DNA of 64,000 nt from Plasmodium malariae. Its lineage: Eukaryota > Apicomplexa > Aconoidasida > Haemosporida > Plasmodiidae. The notes beneath the pieces were generated by a model. That model was not told the DNA's origin. It saw only the letters and a program-made list of their open reading frames with translations, and made no database searches. This document shows, in pieces, positions 55,378 through 64,000 of this stretch (position 1 is the stretch's first letter; every line of letters begins with the position of its first letter). A program made the position numbers and the translations under genes. Location: contig NW_021638287.1 of NCBI RefSeq assembly GCF_900090045.1, positions 1 through 64,000 of the forward strand. Reading direction: 5' to 3'.

Positions 55378-56262
55378 ATAGATAAAAAAATTAAGACAAC
55401 TATATTAATTAAAACAGCTTCTTATATCATTCTAACATAGACATACAATTTTAATAGTTATGTAAGACAATAATATCATATACGTAATTTTTTATTATAT
55501 ATATTTTTCAAATTTTACTTTTATTATTATATATTTTAGCGTTAGTTTATTCATATTAAAAATAAATAATTTGTGTTTTTAGTGTATATTTATCAAATAA
55601 GTAAATGGAAACTTTAACTCTGGCAGAATATTAGATACAAGATATATAGGTTATTAGCAAAGTATGAACAATATAAGGATAGAAGCAATGTATGGTTAAA
55701 AGAAAAGTTTCCAAATAATAAAGTCAAACAACGGGAAAATATATCTAATAATGAAAAAGGAACTAAAAGTGAAAACAAATAATCAAATGAAACTTTATTA
55801 AATAAGGCAAACTATTTTACAGAAATTATAGATTATAATAATGGAATGATTGACGGACAACATTTCCTTTTTAAAATAATTGGATCTAAAAAAAAGTCTA
55901 TGATAATTTTTACTGATAAAAACAGGAGAATTAGTAATATATCTTTAAAATAAATTAAATTTAGAAGTTACGCATTTGGAGTTTTCCTATTTTTTAATTT
56001 GTTCTTGTTAGATATAGCAATATCCTCGTTAGAAGAATAAAAACAATTGAATATTTCTTAAAGTGAAATTGAAAAAAACGAATTTTACAAGAATTTTGCG
56101 GAAGTCTCAGCAAACACATATCCAGAGGTAATATAACCATGTATAAATATTATATTAATTAGCATAATTATGGTTATATTATCAGTTATACATATAGTAG
56201 CTATTTGTATGATTTTATAAAATATTGAAAAATATAAAAGAATTATTTTAATGACTAACTAA
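55378..56262 (+). pseudogene. Heavily decayed fam-m gene
   Basis: The exon 1 remnant at about 55378-55461 reads IDKKIKTTILIKTASYIILT*TYNF. It aligns with the family leader, but the ATG is ATA and the conserved TGG is TAG. Exon 2 follows TTTTTAG at 55583. It has a TAA six codons in and a frameshift just before RLLAKYEQ, then reads on with the fam-m signature YNNGMIDGQHF. Further TAA codons lie near 55790, 55951, 56038, 56059, 56135 and 56218. It ends YKRIILMTN, matching the fam-m tail LMTE. Two hydrophobic stretches remain visible. Every splice and motif position matches the intact fam-m gene at 6024, so its identity is secure although it cannot be translated. The spacing to the upstream exported gene (1.5 kb) suggests a former gene pair. 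Confidence 0.82.
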
Positions 56263-56727
56263 AATGAGTAATAATGAATATATATCTTTCTGTAAGGAAC
56301 TCTCATATAGGAAGTGATATCTATAATGTTTTCAGCGATATACATAAAAAGTATACATTTAATTCTAAAATGATATAAATACAAGTGTATAAGTGGTCTC
56401 TTTTATATACATTAATAAAATTATATATCCCTCTTTTTTTTGTAAATTCAAATTTGTTTATTTCATTATAATTTGTATTTTAAATTATTGTTTTTTAATT
56501 AAATGTTATGGTATAATATATACATTTGTGTATTAAAATATATTTCTATAAATATATATTTAGTCATTAAAATTAATATATTATAACAGTATACATATAA
56601 TTTTATTGAACACTGATAATATATATTTATATCAAAGTGTTTTTTTTTTATTTTTCATATTGTTCTTATCTAAAATTATTATATGAAAAGGTTCTCAGGA
56701 AAATATATTTTTGATTTAATGTTATAA

Positions 56728-56770
56728 ATAAATGTCTTTTTTTGTATTACATGAAAAGAATTGAATGTAA
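56728..56770 (+). repeat. Conserved 3'-flank block, decayed fam-m copy
   Basis: ATAAATGTCTTTTTTTGTAT followed by TACATGAAAAGAATTGAATG begins about 466 bp after the remnant stop. The block is better kept than the coding part of this pseudogene. Confidence 0.5.
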
Positions 56771-59700
56771 TTCTGTAAATTTACATACATATATATATAT
56801 GTATGTCATTTACTAAAATAACGATTTAATACAGATAAATTAATTAAATTTTATTATAAGTGTCCTAAAAAACATATTTACTGTATATATCATTTTGTCA
56901 AATTTTATTTTTTTTGCATTGGCATATATGTGAAGTTCATTATATATAATAAAATGACATACATATTTAATTATCGATTATTTATAAGTGATAACTTGAA
57001 AATTATAAATTTTTAAAATATAATGATCGTTAAAAACATTTATTGTTTTATCATTATTCTTTGTAATATAATTAGTTAATTTTTGTAAAAATTACTTAAA
57101 TATATATAATACAGAACAATTTTATGTTAATAAGCTATCTATATTATTTGTTCTTTAAATCATCATAAGATAAAAATAATTAATGAAGTTGAATATGGCA
57201 TAAATAAGTTATTAAGTTTAATTTTTTTTTTTTTATAAATATTATTTATTTATCTGTTGTAATTTAAATTCGCTCTATTTTTGTAATTGGTACAAATTTT
57301 AAAATATTGTTGATTGTTATTAATATTTTTCAAAATAAATTTATAGGAATTATTTTATTATATTGTCAATAAAAAAATTTATGCTGTTATAATGTTTTAA
57401 TAAATGAACATGATTTTATTTGTAACGAACGTATTTGTATTATACATGTCTCTTCTTCGAATACCATGATTTAGTAATTTAATAACTACAAGATATTCCT
57501 TTTCTATTATGCAAGAACATTAAGAAATATTCCAATGCAATACAAAATTTATATTTTAAAGCTTTTTAGAAATTAAATTATATTTTTTTTTAATTATATA
57601 TTAATTCATTTTTCCGTTTGTTTAATGTGAGTGTTGGTATTCTTTGAATAGGACAACACAGTTGTTTTTGTACACTATAAATTAGAATAGTTGTTACTTC
57701 TTATTTTATTAATTATTTTTATTTTATTAATAATTTTATTTATTTCAATTTAAATATATGAACTCTACATTTTACATATTTTTGTTTCATTTATTCTGAA
57801 TTTTTCATCAGTTTACATTTTTATGCAAAAGTTCTATTATTTTCGTTTAGTTTCTTCATTAAAGTGTAGTGCTACAATGTACAAATATATTTTACATACT
57901 TTGAGGAATATTAAGCGTATATTTGATGACATAATACAGAATATTTTTATGATATTTTATTGAGCATACATTTTAATATGTTACAAACAAAGTAGAAAGT
58001 TCTACATCTATTTTTCTTTAAATTTGGAATTCAAAAATTTAAGGTATACCTTATAATTTTAAATTTAGTTAAAAAAAATTATATTCATATTAAAAATTCT
58101 TTAATTTATATTATAATACAGGTTTTATGTAACATTTATTTTACTCTTTTGGTACATACCTAATTATATTAATTCTAGTGATTGTATAAAAATAAAATAA
58201 AATATTTTTATTTTTGAATATGTAATGAAAAAGTATTAAAAGAAATATATCTGTTTGCACTATTGACAATAGAAACAAAGGAATACAATAATTCTACTAG
58301 ATATTATCATCTTTTACATAATGTTATTCGTGATTTAATATTTTATATCAAGTGCCCTTCTGTATAAAATCTCATCAGATGTTTTTGAGAATATGAATTA
58401 TACTTATAAATATTTAAGTATATAAAGTAAAAGTTTTTTTCTTAGATTACTGTAACAATATGTATTATATGACGAAAAATAATTATAAGATATATGGTGA
58501 AATATATATATAAATAAAAGTTATAATTATAAAAAAAAGTTAAAAGGATTACAGTACATATATTTATTTTCCTCATGTTATTATACTTAAGTATTATAAT
58601 ATTTAAAATTTTCTTTTTTCTTCTTTTAATTAAATGTACAAAAAAAAATGTTCTATCTAAATTATCCCATTTAAATTAAGATTATATCCAAATATAGTAA
58701 TTACTGTATAAATAAGTAACATTTAATAGTTTTTTATATTTTTTTGTTTTATTGTTGGATTTTCTACAAAAATACATTTTTATGTAATTAGATGTGTATA
58801 TAAAAAAATAATAAAAATAAATTTTGTATGCTACTTATAGTACATAAAGATTATAATATTGAATAAATCTAAATGGACGCAAAGCATAACATATTATTTG
58901 AGGAAGTAGAGTAAAAAGAAGGAATATAGAAAATGTAATAGAAATATATATAAGAAAAAAAATAAAAAGAAAAATAACATATGTGAAAAAATTTATATGA
59001 AAACTTATATTAAATTTAGTAAATGTTATAATTATATATAAAAACAAATTATTCATAATAACATATAGTTTTATGAATTATTTTTTTTACTTTTTGCGCA
59101 TATTTACTTTTTATTTTCTTTTAAGTTCATGTTACTTCCTAGATTTATAGTATCATTTTTAAAATATTTGCTCTGTTTTTAGTAATTTATAACATATTTT
59201 GTTTTTATATTTAGTGATTTATCTTATTAATTCTTTAAAACCGTGTTTTTCTCTTAACACTTGTTTGAATGAAATGTACAATATCTATAAAAATTAAGTT
59301 ATCATATTATAAATAATGAGAAATGCCGTTATATATTAGAGTGTCAGGTTAAGATTATTCATGAAAAATGGTTCATTTTCGTTGGTAGAAAATTGTTTTA
59401 TGTAAGAATTGTATGACTAAGATCGTTAAAATTATGTATTATAACTATTTACAATAAAATTAAAGTATAGTTATATTTATTATATTATTATTACAATTAT
59501 GTAATTTTTAATTCATTTCCATTATATAAAAATTACTTGAATACCTATGTTATAATAAATTAATAGTAACAAATAATATGAGTATGCATAATTATTGAAA
59601 GTTTAGACATGTGAATTTCTAAAACAAAATTATCTTATAACATTATATTTGATAGAGGAACAACTACTTTTTATTATTATTTTTTCTTTTATTATATTAT

Positions 59701-60090
59701 GAGATCATTTCTTTTAATTATATATAAATAAGTAAGAACAAAATTGAGAAAATTAAGTAGAATTATTTTAAAACATTAAAATTATAAATAAAAATAATGA
59801 GTGATAATTTATTTACCTTTAAAATATATAACGTTTTATATAATTGCTATTTATATTTTTTAAATATATTATAGACTATTGTAAGTAAAAATGCTATAAT
59901 TAATATATCATAATATGCTTAATAATGTATTTCTTCATTAATTTACCATCACCGTTACTTTAATATTATAATAATTAATATTTATTAAGAATAATAACCA
60001 ATTTTTCCAAAATATATTGTTTTAAAAATTATATTTATTAACAGAATACTTTGTTAAATTTTCTTACAATTATCTCATTATATAGTAAAT

Positions 60091-60150
60091 ATATTCTCTG
60101 TATTATCTATGTCCTATATTCTACCTATTCTATACGAGATTAATATTTAA
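60091..60150 (+). repeat. Conserved 5'-flank block before fam-l gene
   Basis: TATTCTCTGTATTATCTATG followed by TCCTATATTCTACCTATTC lies 385-444 bp before the ATG at 60535, matching the blocks at 1870 and 5591. Confidence 0.45.
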
Positions 60151-60534
60151 AAATATTAATAAATATTATATTTACTTTTTATTTTATTTCAAAAAGAGTT
60201 GATAGAATTACAATTTAACTACATTTCCATTCTAAAAAAATCAAAATAATTTATATATTTGAATATTCATTAGTGAAATAATTTTAAATTATTTAAGTTT
60301 AAATTAGTTTTATACAAATAATTTTAATATATTACTTTTATAATATTTTTTTATTGTCTTTTTCTCTGTCCCTTTTGTAAAAACCATTATAGTTATATAC
60401 ATTTTATTTACATATAAAAAAAAAGAAAAACGAATAAATAAATGAACAATATATAATTCTATATCTTAGGAAAATATTTTTTTAATTTTAATATTTTGTT
60501 TAATGAATATATTAGAATATTAAAAATATATATA

Positions 60535-61508
60535 ATGGAACAAAAAATTAAGTTAATTTTATTTATTAAAATTTTTTTATTTGTATTTTCATTTTGGATA
60601 TGCCATCTTAACAGTGATCTGGTATGCTTATATTATTCATAAATATTTTAATTATTAATATTAAATGCATTCTATTTTTATTAATTCTGTTTTTTGGCTT
60701 GATATTATATATTTTTCAAATAATAATTATATAAAAATTGTTTTTTTAGAGAAGGTTTGAAGGATTTTTTAATGAGAAATACATGGTTTATAGAAAATTA
60801 CATACAGGAACTTATCGATTTTTAGCAAATTGTAAGAACAATATAGAAAAAAGTATTACAGGGTTAAAAGAAGATGTAACAAATTATGGAAGAAAAGAAA
60901 AAAAATATATCTACAATACTCAAAAAGGAACCAACGCAAAGAATAAACATTCACATGGATTGTTATCAGAACATGCATCGGCTTATAGAAAAGCTATGAA
61001 AAATAAGTCTTGTATATTTGAAACAAAAAAATATTCACATCTTGAAAAAAAAATATTCAAAGAACTTGATTATCAGAATTTTCTTGAGAAAAACAAGATA
61101 ATTAGTGATAGGTTGTGCAAAAAAATAATACGTAAAAAATACGGATTACGATTTGTTATACCTTCATTATTGTTTTTTTTGTTGTCATTAGGGCTCATAT
61201 TAGATTTATCTGTTGATTATGGGTTATTACGTGGGTTTTATTATATAATGAGTCTTATATGTTCAAAGGATTGGGCAAAAAATTTACGGAATTTATTGAA
61301 GCATGAATCTGTTTCTGCTTTTTTCCAGCCTATGGAACAAATAACTGGAAGTAACGGAAAACATTATTATATTTATACACCAGGTTTTTTTGGTACGCTA
61401 ATATATTTCACATCTTTTTTTATTCTTGGAGTTACAATTATATCAGGTATTATTTATTACCATAAAAAAGTTAAAAAATATGAAAAAATTAAATTCAAGA
61501 AAAGGTAA
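60535..61508 (+). CDS. fam-l exported protein, two exons, intact
   Basis: Coding parts are 60535-60621 and 60750-61508, phase 0 across a 128-bp intron (GTATGC...TTTTAG), giving 281 residues. The 29-codon exon 1 is a signal-like leader (MEQKIKLILFIKIFLF...HLNSDL). RFLAN at residues 52-56 occupies the export-motif position, with N at position 5. The fam-l signature SHLEKKIFKELDYQNFLEKN is clear. Membrane segments lie near residues 164-182 and 241-265, and the tail is KKVKKYEKIKFKKR. The segment MKNKSCIFETKKYSHLEKKI is almost the same as in the gene at 2296, the closest pair in the window, whereas the inter-helix loops differ. No lesion is visible. No fam-m gene follows before the window end. 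Confidence 0.87.
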
Positions 61509-64000
61509 AATGAATAATAAGTATATTTGTTATATATATAAGTCTTTAATATAAGGTAATAACTGTATAATCTTTACATATGTACTTATTGCATATATAT
61601 ATATTGCTTTTTTTTTATAATTGCGCATATCGATGTATAATCTTTCTGATGCATAAAAGAAAAAAATATATGTTCCTAGCTTGTGGTTATCAATGTTTTA
61701 ATATTTTTTAATTTGTATTATAAAGTGTTACTTATTTTAAACTTAATCATATGGTTTAGTATGTACATCATTGCATTTAAATAGAATTTCATTAAAAATA
61801 CATTTATATAGATTAAATTAATGTATAATAGGAAAATTAGTGGAATTTCATTAATTGGTTATAATTTATAACTGAAATAAACTACTATAATTTTAGTTTT
61901 TATACACTGTTATTTTAAAATTATTATTTTGGGAATTAATAGAAAAATGTGTTATTCATTTTTTTGTTAACAATAAATGTGTCTTTTTACTTTTTATTAC
62001 CTATATTGTTTTTATTATAGAATATAAAATATTATATTAGCAATATATGGATGTTTTTTTTCTAAAATGTGATTTACACCGTTAGAGTAAAAAAGGTCAC
62101 ATTGTAAAAATAAGGATAATAAAATTATCTTATAATGTTGTTCCGGATAAAATATATTACTGAAGACATACAGAATAAAAAAAAAAAAAAAAAAACATTT
62201 TATTTACACAAGTACATATATACTGCTTGTACACAAATATATATAAAAAATTAATAAAAAGAATAAAATTGATAATTGAGGTATTATAAAAAAACAAATG
62301 AATAATTATGCATCTTTTAGAAAATTATTTATTGAGAATATAATCATATATTTATAAAAAAGAATAAAGATATATATGATGCTTAAAATATGTATATCAC
62401 TACTAATTAACCATATTTTATATTAACATTGTGTACTGTTATGGAATATAAAGAAAAAAAGGAACTTAGACACGGAATAGAAAAATAAATTAAATAAAAT
62501 GTTGAATTCACTTATATATGTATAATTAATAAATGAAAATTAAATATCATTTAAATTTATAATATGCAAAAAGTAATTTCCAGGTGTATTTATTTTACCA
62601 GTGACCAAACAATATTATCTGGCGAAATTAAAATTTTCAAATAAAGAATAGTGTTTTATAGGAATAATATTATAGATTTAATTTTATATCTAAAACACTT
62701 CAATTTTCAGAATAATACTTTTATTAATGAAAAATTATTCTAATTTATATGTGACTAATGTTTGTTTACATTCAGTTAATATATTATAGCAAATAGGACA
62801 AATTATACATATAATAATATTTTTTCTTTGAAAATTTACGTAATATATTGAAATAAAAATAAAAACAAAGATAGATATAGCAAAAAAAAAAATTCCGTAA
62901 AAAATGTTGTAAAAATATAAATTTGAACAAACAAAAATTTATTTATAAAATTCTCTTGATTTATATAAAAGATATGCTTTAAAAAAAAAAAATTAACAAA
63001 AATATTATAAATATTAAAATTGTTATAAAGAATTATATATACATAATTATTTGACAGTTTAATGTGACTTTAACGTTAAATTATTGATTATTTTGCATTA
63101 TAATAAGAAAACATATGTAAAATATATAAAAAATGAGTTAACTAAAATTCATTAGAACAAAGATATCAAGATTACGGACTATAAAAAATTAAATGATAAT
63201 TCGAAGTAGTGAAGAAATTATTAGTTAAAAACAAATATATTGTTTTTATAAAATAATACTATAAAATTATTAATTTTCTTGGCAATTATTTATGTACTGT
63301 AATTCAATCATATAACATAATATATTATAAATATATTTCCGATTTATATAATTCTTCTGATATATAAAGAATCAATAGCGGATGATATAAAATATCGTCT
63401 TATACATTTATTGAATTTATATTAATCGCAGATTACTACGTTAATTTATGTTTTTCATTTATATATATAAATACAGCTTCGTAAAAAAAATTTTGTTTAT
63501 ATATTTAGATGTTTAAATATGTATGAATTGATATTTTTGAAGTATTTTACTTATTTTATTATATATATTTATTAAATATATAATAAATTCTCTCTTAAAA
63601 TAATATACCATTTTTTTTATGAATAAATTCAGGATATGGTTTGACTATGCATATATATATAAATCTAGAGGAAATATTTTTCATATTTAAAAATCAAATA
63701 ATAAATAACTTCATAATATTTTTTTTTTAAATTCTGTGTTTCTGTGTACTTACTTATAAATAGATAGCATATTATTATATGAATAAAGAGTTTTTATTTT
63801 TTTAAAACAATAAAATTACTATGTAAGAAAAATAAATTTTCATAAATTTCACTAACCGTAAAGTTGTTAATTATTAAAAAACATTTATACTTATGTGAAT
63901 TATTAATTGACATTACTCAGTTCATTTCCTAATATCACAAAATGATCCTTAACCTGGTTCCAATAAAATAATTCATTAATATGAACAAGAAATAACACAT
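61509..64000. other. AT-rich intergenic region at the window end
   Basis: No gene is supported. It holds the fam-l 3' flank with its block at 61974 (AATAAATGTGTCTTTTTACT) and an A run at 62177-62195. No telomere-like repeat is visible up to the end. Confidence 0.6.
62177..62195 (+). repeat. Poly-A tract (19 A)
   Basis: A homopolymer run in intergenic DNA 0.7 kb after the last fam-l gene. Confidence 0.9.

Larger units (their letters stand above)
56263..60534. other. AT-rich intergenic region
   Basis: No gene is supported. It holds the 3'-flank block at 56728 and, before the next gene, 5'-flank similarity from about 59800 with the block at 60091-60150. A 73-codon - strand frame at 58835-59056 is hydrophobic and AT-rich and is not convincing. 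Confidence 0.55.

Noticed and set aside
58835..59056. 73-codon hydrophobic - strand open frame
   Set aside because: Mostly I, F, L and Y from AT-rich DNA, with no leader, exon partner or family motif. It may be worth a search but is not supported as a gene.
1..64000. Telomere repeats, CRISPR arrays, tRNA or rRNA genes, bacterial-type elements
   Set aside because: None seen. No TTYAGGG-like arrays, no regularly spaced direct repeats and no GC-rich structured RNA islands were noticed on reading both strands.

Overview
This window looks like a subtelomeric segment of a Plasmodium chromosome, most likely P. malariae. The DNA is extremely AT-rich. The genes are short, intron-containing members of variant or exported families, and no housekeeping gene, tRNA or rRNA is visible. 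The species call rests on recognising fam-l and fam-m two-exon genes, which are described as large families in P. malariae, together with PIR and STP1 genes. It comes from memory of these families, not from a database search.

Layout. 2.3-6.9 kb: a fam-l gene followed by a fam-m gene on the + strand. 10.2-11.1 kb: a decayed two-exon exported-protein gene on the - strand. 14.6-17.2 kb: a four-part STP1 gene on the - strand (short first exon, extracellular exon ending in the membrane segment, tryptophan-rich cytoplasmic exon), carrying one in-frame stop and one frameshift. 23.4-24.4 kb: a fam-l gene. 29.0-30.6 kb: a decayed PIR gene. 34.3-35.5 kb: an intact three-exon PIR gene. 38.9-39.9 kb: a fam-l gene. 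41.9-42.8 kb: a fam-l gene with a single stop in its first membrane segment. 47.6-49.5 kb: an unusually long three-exon PIR gene. 53.1-53.9 kb: a divergent exported-protein gene. 55.4-56.3 kb: a heavily decayed fam-m gene. 60.5-61.5 kb: a fam-l gene. The rest is long AT-rich intergenic DNA.

How the genes relate. All fam-l, fam-m and related genes share one plan: a signal-like exon 1 of 28 or 29 codons, a phase-0 intron of 120-129 bp, an RxLxK-type export motif whose arginine is residue 23 of exon 2, two C-terminal membrane segments and a short basic tail with a KYxKIK-like motif. Copies also share a sequence block about 400 bp upstream of the start codon and another about 450-480 bp downstream of the stop. 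The duplicated unit therefore appears larger than the gene. From family knowledge, these proteins are expected in or exported to the infected red cell, and PIR and STP1 at the red-cell surface or in related membranes. That is inference, not something the DNA shows.

Exon boundaries were chosen by eye from GT/AG signals, reading phase and family resemblance. Several open frames in the window are chance readings of AT-rich DNA or antisense shadows and were left out.
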